From assembly GCA_963813195.1 (NCBI GenBank), contig CAWEYC010000002.1, forward strand, positions 62,001 to 126,000: a stretch of 64,000 bases of DNA, in the 5' to 3' direction. Shown here piece by piece: positions 36,053 through 43,655 of the stretch. Within the stretch, counting starts at the first letter, position 1. Each line of letters starts with the position of its first letter. The translations under genes and the position numbers were made by a program. Under the pieces are notes generated by a model that saw only the letters and a list, made by a program, of their open reading frames with translations, made no database searches and was not told where the DNA came from. Source of the DNA: Roseiarcus sp963813195. GTDB taxonomy: Bacteria > Pseudomonadota > Alphaproteobacteria > Rhizobiales > Beijerinckiaceae.

Positions 36053-36688
36053 ATGTCGCCCGTTCGGTCCCATCTCACCCGCGCCATTCATCTCGCGATC
36101 CTCCTCGTTGTCTTGCATCAGCTCTTGGGCAGCACGATCATGGAGCGGCCGGCGCCAGGCGAGGATCCCGAATGGCCCTTCACGTTGCATGTCTGGATCG
36201 GAACGGCGGGCCTGGGCTTCCTGCTGCTGTTCTGGCTGTGGACGCTGGCTCGCGGGCGCTCGGAGACGCGAGTGACCCAGCTTTTTCCATGGTTTTCGCC
36301 GTACCGGTTGCGGGCTGTCATCGGCGAGGTGCGCGATTCGATCCGGGATTTGTGGAGGTTTCGGACGCCTTCGCTGGACATGGACGCGGTCGCAAGCGCC
36401 CTGCACGGCCTCGGCTTGATGCTGGCGACTTTCATGGCCGTAACCGGCGGGCTCTGGTTCTATCTCCTCGAGGGCACGTCCTACGCCCGAACCGTGCTGG
36501 GCCTGCACAAATTCGCGGCCAATTTCATGTGGGCCTATTTGATCGCTCACGCGGCGATGGCGCTCCTACACCAGGGGCTCGGCGACGACGTCTTTGCGCG
36601 CATGTTCTGGTTTCGGCGCAGCGTTCGCCGTCCTTGGCGCCCGATCGAGACCGAGCGACAGGAGACGAAACTCGAACGGGCCCCTTAG
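36053..36688 (+). CDS. Cytochrome b561-family membrane protein
   Basis: This is a 211-residue integral membrane di-haem cytochrome of the bacterial b561 type. Four helices are seen: about 8-27 (AIHLAILLVVLHQLLG), 43-67 (LHVWIGTAGLGFLLLFWLWTL), 121-142 (ALHGLGLMLATFMAVTGGLWF) and 158-180 (HKFAANFMWAYLIAHAAMALL). Histidines in each helix would serve as haem ligands. Such proteins pass electrons between quinol and periplasmic carriers. It follows the cytochrome c' gene by 87 bases on the same strand. It is convergent with the Ni/Co permease gene. Confidence 0.88.
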   Translation: MSPVRSHLTRAIHLAILLVVLHQLLGSTIMERPAPGEDPEWPFTLHVWIGTAGLGFLLLFWLWTLARGRSETRVTQLFPWFSPYRLRAVIGEVRDSIRDLWRFRTPSLDMDAVASALHGLGLMLATFMAVTGGLWFYLLEGTSYARTVLGLHKFAANFMWAYLIAHAAMALLHQGLGDDVFARMFWFRRSVRRPWRPIETERQETKLERAP

Positions 36689-36695
36689 GCAGCGA

Positions 36696-37760
36696 CTATC
36701 TCACCTCGATGGCCAGATCATCATAGCGGTTGATCTTGTAAAAGGCGACCGAGCCGATCCAAGCGACGACGAAAACGCCGATGATGATGTAGCCGAGAAG
36801 GCCGAAATTGTCGTTGATGGCGCCGATAGCGCCCCAGAAACCGCCGCCGTCGGTGAGACCGAGTTGATCGCCGATGAGGTTGAGCGTCTCGAGGCCTCCG
36901 ACGATGACGGCGACGACGACGGACACCGCCGTGATCGTCATGTTGTAATAGAGCTTGCGGATCGGCTTCATGAATGCCCAGCCGTAAGCGCCGAGCATCA
37001 GCACGCCGTCGGTCGTGTCGACGAGCGACATGCCCGCCGCGAACAGGGCGGGGAAAACAAGGATCGTCGCGAAGGCGGCGCCATCGGCGGCTTGCGCGGC
37101 CGAGATGCCGAACAAGGCGATCTCCGTCGCCGTGTCGAAGCCAAGGCCGAAAAGCAGCCCGATCGCCAGCATGTGCCAGCTCTTGGTCACGAGCTTGAAC
37201 AGCGGGCGAAAAATCCTCGACAGGAAACCGCGACTGTTGAGCAGCAGGTCAAAGTCGTTTTCGACGAAGGGCTCGCCCCGTTTGACCGCCTGGAACGTCC
37301 GATAGACCGACACCAACACCAGGACATTGACGACCGCGATGGCGAACAGGAACAGCGCCGACGCGCAGGTGCTGATGATGCCCCCGACGGCCTTCACCGA
37401 CTCGAAGCTGCCGGTCATGGCCGAGGTGGTGAAGGCCACCGCCACTGACAGCGCGGCGACGACCGCCGAATGGCCGAGGGAAAACCAGAGCCCGACGCCG
37501 ACCGGGCGCTGGCCCTGCTGCATCAGCTTGCGCGTGACATTGTCGATCGCAGCGATGTGGTCGGCGTCCACCGCGTGGCGCAAGCCGAAGGAATAGGCGA
37601 GTAGCGCCGTGCCCAACAGCACCGGCTTGTCGTGTAGGACGGCGAGCGCCCACACCCAGACGAGGACGTTCGCGCTTATCAGGAATCCGTAGAGGCCCAC
37701 CACCCGGCCGCGCAAACTCGCGTCGCCATCGGAGATAACCTTGAAGAAATTGCCAAGCAT
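36696..37760 (-). CDS. NiCoT-family nickel/cobalt permease
   Basis: This is an inner-membrane high-affinity Ni2+/Co2+ uptake permease of 354 residues with about eight helices. The signature metal-selectivity helix is visible in RHAVDADHIAAIDNVTR, and the second motif in LWFSLGHSAVVAAL. LFGLGFDTATEIALF is the third conserved helix. A cobalamin riboswitch precedes the gene on the same strand, so cobalt is the likely substrate and uptake should fall when cobalamin is plentiful. The ATG 37760 is supported by the family N-terminus and a GAGGG site. Confidence 0.93.
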   Translation of the reverse strand: MLGNFFKVISDGDASLRGRVVGLYGFLISANVLVWVWALAVLHDKPVLLGTALLAYSFGLRHAVDADHIAAIDNVTRKLMQQGQRPVGVGLWFSLGHSAVVAALSVAVAFTTSAMTGSFESVKAVGGIISTCASALFLFAIAVVNVLVLVSVYRTFQAVKRGEPFVENDFDLLLNSRGFLSRIFRPLFKLVTKSWHMLAIGLLFGLGFDTATEIALFGISAAQAADGAAFATILVFPALFAAGMSLVDTTDGVLMLGAYGWAFMKPIRKLYYNMTITAVSVVVAVIVGGLETLNLIGDQLGLTDGGGFWGAIGAINDNFGLLGYIIIGVFVVAWIGSVAFYKINRYDDLAIEVR

Positions 37761-38317
37761 AGCACCCTCGTATGCGGATGACGGGAAGGGTCAGCGCGAT
37801 CGAGGGTGCGCCATGGCGGCGCCGGAAATGTCGTCATCGGTAACACCTCGCCCGAGATCGGCCGCACTCGCGATGGCAGGTCTCCTGGCTCGCGGGTCGC
37901 CGCCTGACCGCCGACCTTCCCGGTTTCCCAGTGGTCACGAATTGGCGGGCAGGCTCACCGCTTACAGTTGCGGGGGCAGCCGTGGCTTCGAGCGTCGCCG
38001 CTCTCACCACGTTCCCTTTTGATCCCCGAAGGGAACCATCGACCTACCCGTAACGGATCGGGGCGGGGGCCGCAATGGCGTAGACCGCCTCTCGGCGATG
38101 ACGTATCGAACTGCGGCGTAGGATCGGGGCGCGCCCGTCTTGGCTGGCCCATCGCGGCGGAAAATTCGGAACAATGCGCGGTCGCGGCCGTTGAATCGCG
38201 CCCTGCGCGATCGCCCAAGGCAACAACCGCCGCCTCATTCATCCCTTAGTCATCCCTTATCGGTCATGTTGCCGAAACGCCCGCGCGAAGCGGGGACCGA
38301 GCAATTGAGCAGGGGTC
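37761..38317. other. Intergenic region holding cobalamin riboswitch
   Basis: This 557-base gap lies between the divergent Ni/Co permease and the YncE-like gene. The riboswitch occupies 37870-38040 on the minus strand. About 110 bases between the riboswitch and the permease start would hold the expression platform, in which I could not identify one unambiguous hairpin. The part from 38041 to 38317 must carry the riboswitch promoter (leftward) and the YncE-like promoter (rightward). Confidence 0.6.
37870..38040 (-). ncRNA. Cobalamin (B12) riboswitch
   Basis: Read on the minus strand this leader has, in order, a hairpin with arms GGTTCCCTT and AAGGGAAC, the conserved core GCTGCCCCCGCAACTGTAAG, the spacing segment GCCTGCCCGCC, the B12 box CCACTGGGAAACCGGGAAGG, and the closing GAGCCAGGAGACCTGCC. 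These are the diagnostic blocks of adenosylcobalamin-binding riboswitches. It is followed by the Ni/Co permease on the same strand. The family, from established knowledge, turns expression off when cobalamin binds. Confidence 0.95.
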
Positions 38318-39619
38318 ATGGTTTCGCGTTTCCTAACCAGCGCGTCGGCGCTGGCGCTTTTCGCCTTCATTGGCTCAGACACGCTCATCGAGAGCGCGCA
38401 GTCCCTGACGATTCCGATCGTCTGCGTCGACGGCGAGCAATGCTCGGCGCTCTGCCGCAGCTTGGTCGAGGTCGGCCAGACGCCCGAGGACTTTATTCAG
38501 CGCGCGTCCTATGAACTCGGCGCGCCGGGCTTGACGAACCTGCCCCCCGCCAATCTGACCATGCCGCTGCTCGTCGACCCCAAGAACGTCTATTCCGAGA
38601 CGACGGCGGGCAAGTTCAGCCCGGCGACGGCGGGCGCTCTATCGCGCGTTTACGTCCCCAATCTCATTACCGGCAAGGTCGACGTCATCGACCCCGAGAC
38701 CTTCAAGGTCGTCGACAGCTATGCCGCGATCCCGAGCCCGCAGCACATTGTGCCTTCCTGGGACCTTCAGACGCTGTGGGTCTCCGGCGATATGAGCTAT
38801 CGGGGCGGCCACGCCTCGGTCGTCGCGATCGATCCGAAGACTGGCAAGCCGGGCAAGGCGATCGACGTCCCCGACGCCTACAACATGTATTTCACCCCCG
38901 ACGGGCGCTCCGCGATCGTCGTCGCCGAAGCGATGCGGCGGCTCGAATTCCGCGATCCCCAAACGATGGCCCTGCAGGGCTACATCGCCGTTCCCCGCTG
39001 CGCGGGCGTCAACCACGCCGAATTCGCGCTCGACGGCTCCTATGCGATCTTCACCTGCGAATACAACGATTCGCTCGCCAAGATCGATCTCGTCCATCAC
39101 ACGCTGGTCGGGGTGCTGCAACTCTCGCCCGGCCACATCCCGCAGGACATCCGCGTCGCGCCTGACGGCTCGGCCTATTTCGTCGCGGACATGCTGAAGG
39201 ACGGGCTCGTCGTCATCGACGGCGACAAATTCAAGGAAACCGGCTTCATCCCCACCGGCGTCGGCGCACACGGCCTCTATCCCAGCCGCGACGGCAAGCG
39301 CCTCTATGTCTCCAACCGCGGCACCCACAATCTTGGCGGCGTCCGGGACGGCCAAGGCAGCGTTTCCGTGCTCGACTTCGCCACCCGCAAGGTCATCGCC
39401 ACCTGGACGGTTCCCGGCGGCGGGAGCCCCGACATGGGCAACGTCAGCGCCGACGGGAAGTGGCTTTGGCTTTCCGGCCGCTACGACGGCGTCGTCTACG
39501 CCTTCAACACCGACGACGGCTCGGTGAAGACGATCCCGGTCGGCGGCATGCCGCACGGCCTTACCGTCTGGCCGCAGCCCGGGCGGTATTCCCTAGGGCA
39601 TACCGGGAATATGCGCTGA
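38318..39619 (+). CDS. Secreted YncE-like beta-propeller protein
   Basis: This 433-residue exported protein has a signal peptide (about 1-28, SRFLTSASALALFAFIG) and then repeats of the YVTN/NHL-like propeller type: VYVPNLITGKVDVIDPETF, GHASVVAIDPKTGKPG, GYIAVPRCAGVNHAEF, GLVVIDGDKF, LYVSNRG and WLSGRYDGVVYAFN. Three cysteines cluster near the N-terminus (IVCVDGEQCSALCRSL). YncE relatives bind DNA or participate in periplasmic redox or metal functions; none is established here. A GCAGGGG site precedes ATG 38318. It diverges from the riboswitch-controlled permease and is convergent with the next gene. Confidence 0.82.
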   Translation: MVSRFLTSASALALFAFIGSDTLIESAQSLTIPIVCVDGEQCSALCRSLVEVGQTPEDFIQRASYELGAPGLTNLPPANLTMPLLVDPKNVYSETTAGKFSPATAGALSRVYVPNLITGKVDVIDPETFKVVDSYAAIPSPQHIVPSWDLQTLWVSGDMSYRGGHASVVAIDPKTGKPGKAIDVPDAYNMYFTPDGRSAIVVAEAMRRLEFRDPQTMALQGYIAVPRCAGVNHAEFALDGSYAIFTCEYNDSLAKIDLVHHTLVGVLQLSPGHIPQDIRVAPDGSAYFVADMLKDGLVVIDGDKFKETGFIPTGVGAHGLYPSRDGKRLYVSNRGTHNLGGVRDGQGSVSVLDFATRKVIATWTVPGGGSPDMGNVSADGKWLWLSGRYDGVVYAFNTDDGSVKTIPVGGMPHGLTVWPQPGRYSLGHTGNMR

Positions 39620-39636
39620 GCCGAGCCGAGAGAAGC

Positions 39637-40602
39637 TTATTCCGCGCGGGCCCCCATCGTGAACACGATACGGCGGTCGGTGCGCATCGACCAAGCCACC
39701 TCGACTTCCGACAGCGGCGCAATCTCGGTCGCGATCTGGAATCCGCCAGGCGCGGCCGCATGCAGCACGCCCTCGATCGCGGCGAGAAGGCGATCGGCGG
39801 GGACGCCGCCGAAGCCGCTTCCCATGAGTTCTATCGCCGACGAGCGAAGGACGGCCGCCGGCAGGGTGATGTCCGGCCCGCTGGCGGAGCCAATTTGAAC
39901 GAAGCGGATCGGCGCCCCCCGCGCGCCGGCCTTGGCCGCCGCCGACAAAAGACGCTCGGCGCTTCGTCCCCAGAGATAGTCGGCGACGACGTCCACCCCG
40001 TCCTCGAATTGCTTCTCGAAGGCGTTCTGCAGCGCCTGTTCGTCCTCGACGAGGGGGATCGTCACGTCCGCGCCGAGATCTCTCAAGGCGTTCAGGGTCT
40101 CGGCGTTTCGACCTGTCGCGATGACCGTCTTGGCGCCGAGATGTTTGGCGATCTGGACCGCTAGCCGTCCGGCCGTCCCGGTCGCGCCGTTGACGAGCAC
40201 GGTTTCTCCCGCCGTCAACTTGGCCCGTTCCCTGAACGCAGCCGAAGAGGACATGCCGGGATTGGCGATCGCGGCGGCGGTCATGTCGTCCAGTTCGTCC
40301 GGCAAGAACACGCAATGCGACAGGGGCGCCACAGTTTGCTCGGCCATGCTGCCGTAAGGGTCGGTCGACATCACGAAATAGACGCGGCGGCCGTCGTCAA
40401 GCCGCCCGACGCCGTCGACCCCCGCGACAAAGGGGTATTTGCCCGGAGACGTGTAATGTGTTCCCGCGGCGCGAGCCTTCACGATGGGACTCAGCGCGGC
40501 CGCGGCGACGGCGATGCGAACCTCGCCCGCGGAAGGAACCGGCTCGTCGAAATCGCTATAGACCGGCGCGTGGCCTGCTTCCCATACGACCGCCGCTTTC
40601 AT
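39637..40602 (-). CDS. Quinone oxidoreductase-like MDR enzyme
   Basis: This 321-residue NADPH-dependent medium-chain reductase opens MKAAVVWEAGHAPVYSDFDE. It has the GroES-like N-terminal half, the Rossmann loop NGATGTAGRLAVQIAKHLGA, and no zinc ligands. It most resembles quinone/enone reductases. It is convergent with the YncE-like gene and lies downstream of the methyltransferase on the same strand (36 bases apart), possibly in an operon. Substrate is unknown. Confidence 0.88.
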   Translation of the reverse strand: MKAAVVWEAGHAPVYSDFDEPVPSAGEVRIAVAAAALSPIVKARAAGTHYTSPGKYPFVAGVDGVGRLDDGRRVYFVMSTDPYGSMAEQTVAPLSHCVFLPDELDDMTAAAIANPGMSSSAAFRERAKLTAGETVLVNGATGTAGRLAVQIAKHLGAKTVIATGRNAETLNALRDLGADVTIPLVEDEQALQNAFEKQFEDGVDVVADYLWGRSAERLLSAAAKAGARGAPIRFVQIGSASGPDITLPAAVLRSSAIELMGSGFGGVPADRLLAAIEGVLHAAAPGGFQIATEIAPLSEVEVAWSMRTDRRIVFTMGARAE

Positions 40603-40638
40603 TGTCCGTCTCCCAATTGGCGAGCCGCGACAGAGTCC

Positions 40639-41493
40639 CTAACCGACGATGGCCTCATTCGTCGCCGCCAATGCGACATGTCCCCCGGCCCCGCTTCGCG
40701 CCGGGCGTCCGGGAAAGAAGCGCTCGGCGATTTCGGCCGGACCCAGATCCTCGATCTCCGAGAAACCGATTTCGGCCAGACGCACATGCAACGCCGGCGT
40801 GTCGAGGAACGTCCGCAGCGGCTCGCCCGCCGCCGCGACCCTGCGCGAGAGCTCCTCGCGCGCCGCGCGCATCGCCGCATTGTCGATCGCCTCGGCCGGA
40901 TTGGCGTAGTCGAAGGCGACAGCGGCGCCCCCCGGCAGCGCGGCGATCGTCGCGAAGGTCGCAAAGATCGCTTCCTGCGAGAGGTAGGGCGTGACGCCGA
41001 GCCAGAGGAAAAAGGCGCGCACCGAGGCGTCGAACCCCGCGGCGGCCAGCGCGTCGGCGAAGCGGGCGCGCTCGAAGTCGCATGGCGCGAAGACGACATG
41101 CGGCCCCGGCGCGATGGCTGCGGCGGCGAGCCGGCGATGCTTCTCGGCCTGGGTCGCGGGATGGTCGACCTCGTAGACGCGCAGCCCCTCGATCGGCTGG
41201 ACGCGATAGGCGAAGGTGTCGAGCCCGGCGCCGAGAACGACGATCTGCCGCACGCCGCGTGCTATGGCGCGGTTGGCCGCCGCTTCGGCGAAGCGGCTGC
41301 GCAGCGCGACGAACAGACGCAAGCCGCGCCGGGCCTCGTGTTCGTTCGCCTCGGCGATCGCGCCTTCGGCGTCCGGTCCGAGAATGCGCAATGCGAGCGG
41401 ATCGGCGAAAATGCGGCCGCCTTCGAGGACCTGATGGGCGGCGCGATGGCCGGCGGCGCCGAGCGCCGTGCGGCTGAATTGTCCTTCTTGCAT
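40639..41493 (-). CDS. SAM-dependent methyltransferase (LCMT/TIGR00027 type)
   Basis: This 284-residue protein of the leucine carboxyl methyltransferase-like family has the SAM-binding segment VRQIVVLGAGLDTFAYRV, the acidic motif YEVDHPATQAEKH, and VFAPCDFER. The family methylates carboxyl groups of unknown acceptors, often in secondary metabolism. ATG 41493 follows a TTG one codon upstream that could also serve. It precedes the quinone oxidoreductase-like gene. Confidence 0.88.
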   Translation of the reverse strand: MQEGQFSRTALGAAGHRAAHQVLEGGRIFADPLALRILGPDAEGAIAEANEHEARRGLRLFVALRSRFAEAAANRAIARGVRQIVVLGAGLDTFAYRVQPIEGLRVYEVDHPATQAEKHRRLAAAAIAPGPHVVFAPCDFERARFADALAAAGFDASVRAFFLWLGVTPYLSQEAIFATFATIAALPGGAAVAFDYANPAEAIDNAAMRAAREELSRRVAAAGEPLRTFLDTPALHVRLAEIGFSEIEDLGPAEIAERFFPGRPARSGAGGHVALAATNEAIVG

Positions 41494-41916
41494 CAAGGGA
41501 AACTAACCGTTTGGCGCGCCGCTGTCGATGAGGGGGCGCCCTGGCGGCGCCACGGTGTCCGAAGCGTTGGTTGAAAATGCGGCGCGCGACCGCACAAAGC
41601 CGCGAGCCGTCGACGGGCGGGCGAGCCTTTCCGCTCGGCCGGTCGCTTTCCGGCGCGGGCGCATGTCTTCAATAGGTTGCGTCGCGATTTTCCGCCGCCG
41701 TCCGCTGGACGCTTGTCCGTGCGCAGACTCTCGGCCGCTTTGCCGCTACATTTCGTCGCTCGCAATAACGGGGTCAGGGCGCACCGGGGGCGCGGTCGAT
41801 GGAATCAGTGGGGAGCGCTTGTGCGCTGGGTGTGGCGGTGATCACCTCAGCTTCGCATTCCTGCTTCGCTCAACAGGACAAGGTTACGAAAATTCACGTC
41901 GCCAGCGCGCCTCCCC
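41494..41916. other. Intergenic region, nothing recognised
   Basis: This 423-base gap lies upstream of the methyltransferase and downstream of the lytic transglycosylase, both leftward. A rightward frame of 162 codons crosses it, but the product is a low-complexity R/S/A mix with no recognisable domain and overlaps the transglycosylase gene. It is read as non-coding. The methyltransferase promoter should lie here. Confidence 0.5.
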
Positions 41917-42783
41917 TCAATTCCGCAGCACGACGCACGCGCCGCCGACGCGCAGAATCTTGCTGCAGAGGCCCTCGGCCTCGGCCCGCGTCGCCGCCGG
42001 CGCCCGCACGCGGTAGAAAGGACTGAAACCACGGGTGCGCAGCTGGCCGCCGATGACCATGGGTTCGACATTGCCGAGAATGGCGGCGTACAGGCCGCGG
42101 GCGCGCGTGTAAGCGGCGAGCGCCGCCGCCTTCGAAAAACTGCCGGCGATCTGGACGCCCCATGGCGCCGTCAGCGGCGAACTGGCGACGGCGAGCGGCT
42201 CCGCGATGCGGACGGCGGCGATCTCCTGGAGGCAGGTGGTCTGGGGGAAGAGCGGACCAACCGCCGTCGTGGCGGGGGCGGGGTCGCCGGTCCAATCCTC
42301 GACGGGATGGCGGGTGATGATCGAGACATAGGCCCGCGTCTCCTCGGGCAGAGAGCTGGCGCCGGCGACCCAACTCGCGACGCGGGCGGGGCCGGCGTTG
42401 TAGGCGGCGGCGGCGAGGCCCAGATTGCCGAATTGCTGCTTGAGTTCGGCCAGGAGTTCGGCGGCTTTCGGTATCGCCTCCTCGGGATCGTAGGGATTGG
42501 CGACGCCGCGATCGTTGGCGGTTCCAGGCATGAATTGCGCGATCCCCTGCGCGCCGGACGAACTGGTGACGTCGGGCTGGAAGTTGCTCTCTTGCCAGAT
42601 CAGCCGGGTCAGGAACACGATCGGAAGCCCCTGCAGCCGCGCCGAGGATTCGATCAGGCGGCAGACGGATTCCGCCAGCGTTTCCTCCTTGCCCGCCGGC
42701 GCGCTCTCCCCTCCCGTCGCGGCCAAGCCGGCGCTGAGCGGGGCAAGCAAGGCAATCGCGGCAAGGATCGACCGCTTCGACAT
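41917..42783 (-). CDS. Lytic transglycosylase with SPOR-like C-terminus
   Basis: This is a periplasmic murein hydrolase of 288 residues. After a signal peptide (SKRSILAAIALLAPLSAGLAA) comes the SLT domain with catalytic glutamate in IWQESNFQPDVTSSSGAQG, IAQFMPGTA and AAYNAGPARVASWV. The C-terminal part (PWGVQIAGSFSKAAALAAYT) resembles a SPOR domain, which binds denuded glycan at the septum. ATG 42783 gives the signal peptide; the frame extends to 42822. It is divergent from hicAB. Confidence 0.9.
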   Translation of the reverse strand: MSKRSILAAIALLAPLSAGLAATGGESAPAGKEETLAESVCRLIESSARLQGLPIVFLTRLIWQESNFQPDVTSSSGAQGIAQFMPGTANDRGVANPYDPEEAIPKAAELLAELKQQFGNLGLAAAAYNAGPARVASWVAGASSLPEETRAYVSIITRHPVEDWTGDPAPATTAVGPLFPQTTCLQEIAAVRIAEPLAVASSPLTAPWGVQIAGSFSKAAALAAYTRARGLYAAILGNVEPMVIGGQLRTRGFSPFYRVRAPAATRAEAEGLCSKILRVGGACVVLRN

Positions 42784-42875
42784 CGGTATATCTTGCCCGG
42801 GAATTGCGGCGAGACTTGCCATTTTTCGCGACTTGAATTCGTAAGCGGAGGCCGTCTTGCCGCGGCGATTTTATG

Positions 42876-42889
42876 CGCCTATATAGGCG
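42876..42889. promoter_or_regulatory. hicAB palindromic operator candidate
   Basis: CGCCTATATAGGCG is a perfect 14-base palindrome. It ends 17 bases before the hicA GTG and contains TATATA, which could be part of a -10 element. HicB antitoxins with a ribbon-helix-helix tail typically repress their own promoter at such sites. Confidence 0.6.
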
Positions 42890-42906
42890 TAAAGGGGACC
42901 GCGTCG

Positions 42907-43101
42907 GTGACCGCAGTCGAGACGAACCGGGCAAAAATCCTGCGTCGCCTCGAAAGTGAGGGATGGCGGTTGGCTCGCAACGGAGCCGATCACGACGTCT
43001 ACGACCATCCGTCAAAGCTCGGCGTCTTATCCGTGCCACGGCATCGGACCTTATCACCTGGAGTGGCGAGGCAGATCGCCAAAGTTGCGGGATGGAGGTG
43101 A
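42907..43101 (+). CDS. hicA: HicA-type toxin (mRNA interferase)
   Basis: This 64-residue protein is of the HicA family, small double-stranded-RNA-binding-fold toxins that cleave mRNA. Visible features are the N-terminal ILRRLESEGWRLARNGADHD with the conserved catalytic His in GADHDVYDHP, then VPRHRTLSPGVARQIAKVAG, the family C-terminus. A GTG start follows AAGGGGA. It overlaps or abuts hicB, and a perfect palindrome precedes it. It is too short for gene callers that require long frames and is embedded in a longer frame from the opposite-strand gene. Confidence 0.9.
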   Translation: MTAVETNRAKILRRLESEGWRLARNGADHDVYDHPSKLGVLSVPRHRTLSPGVARQIAKVAGWR

Positions 43102-43103
43102 AC

Positions 43104-43517
43104 GTGACGAGCTACACCGCACTCATCGACGGCAAGGCCGGAGCCTACGGCGTTTCCTTTCCCGATCTTCCCGGGTGCACAGCGATGGGCGCGACCCTTG
43201 ACGAAGCGATCGTCAACGCCGCCGACGCGATGCGCGACTGGGCCGACGTGACAGTTGAGAAGCACGGCGTGATTCCCGAACCTCGCGCGCTGGAGGAATT
43301 GCTCGCAGACCCGGAGGTTTCCGATGACCTCGGTCGAGGCGCGCTTTTGAGGAGCGTCCCGCTGGTGAGAGAAACCGGCCGGCCGGCGAAGGCCAATCTG
43401 TCGATCGACGCCGGCATTCTCGCGGCGATCGACGCGGAGGCGAAACGCCGCAAACTTACGCGATCGGCCTTCATCGAATTGATGGCGCGACACGCCTTGC
43501 CTGAGATGGCGCTTTAG
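43104..43517 (+). CDS. hicB: HicB-type antitoxin
   Basis: This is the 137-residue antitoxin partner. The N-terminal partial RNase H-like domain (YTALIDGKAGAYGVSFPDLP, GCTAMGATLDEAIVNAADAM) binds the toxin. The C-terminus (KANLSIDAGILAAIDAEAKR then RKLTRSAFIELMARHAL) is a ribbon-helix-helix DNA-binding segment that should mediate autorepression. The GTG at 43104 is preferred because GGAGGTGA lies just upstream. ATG 43092 inside hicA is the alternative and would overlap the toxin gene. Confidence 0.92.
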   Translation: MTSYTALIDGKAGAYGVSFPDLPGCTAMGATLDEAIVNAADAMRDWADVTVEKHGVIPEPRALEELLADPEVSDDLGRGALLRSVPLVRETGRPAKANLSIDAGILAAIDAEAKRRKLTRSAFIELMARHALPEMAL

Positions 43518-43655
43518 CAGATCGTGAGGGCCTTGCCGCGTCTCTTAGCCCGCTCTCCCGAGCGGCAGAGAGGAACGAAGCGCCCTTGCCTTTTTCGCCG
43601 CCGCCCCGCATAGGGCCGCTCGAATCTCCCGCCACTCCCAACGAACGCGTGACCC

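Noticed and set aside
40315..41574. 419-codon plus-strand frame across the reductase and methyltransferase
   Set aside because: Both overlapped genes have family motifs in the other strand, and this frame has R-rich composition.
41528..42016. 162-codon plus-strand frame in the gap before the transglycosylase
   Set aside because: It overlaps the transglycosylase gene, lacks a ribosome site, and the product is low-complexity with no known domain.
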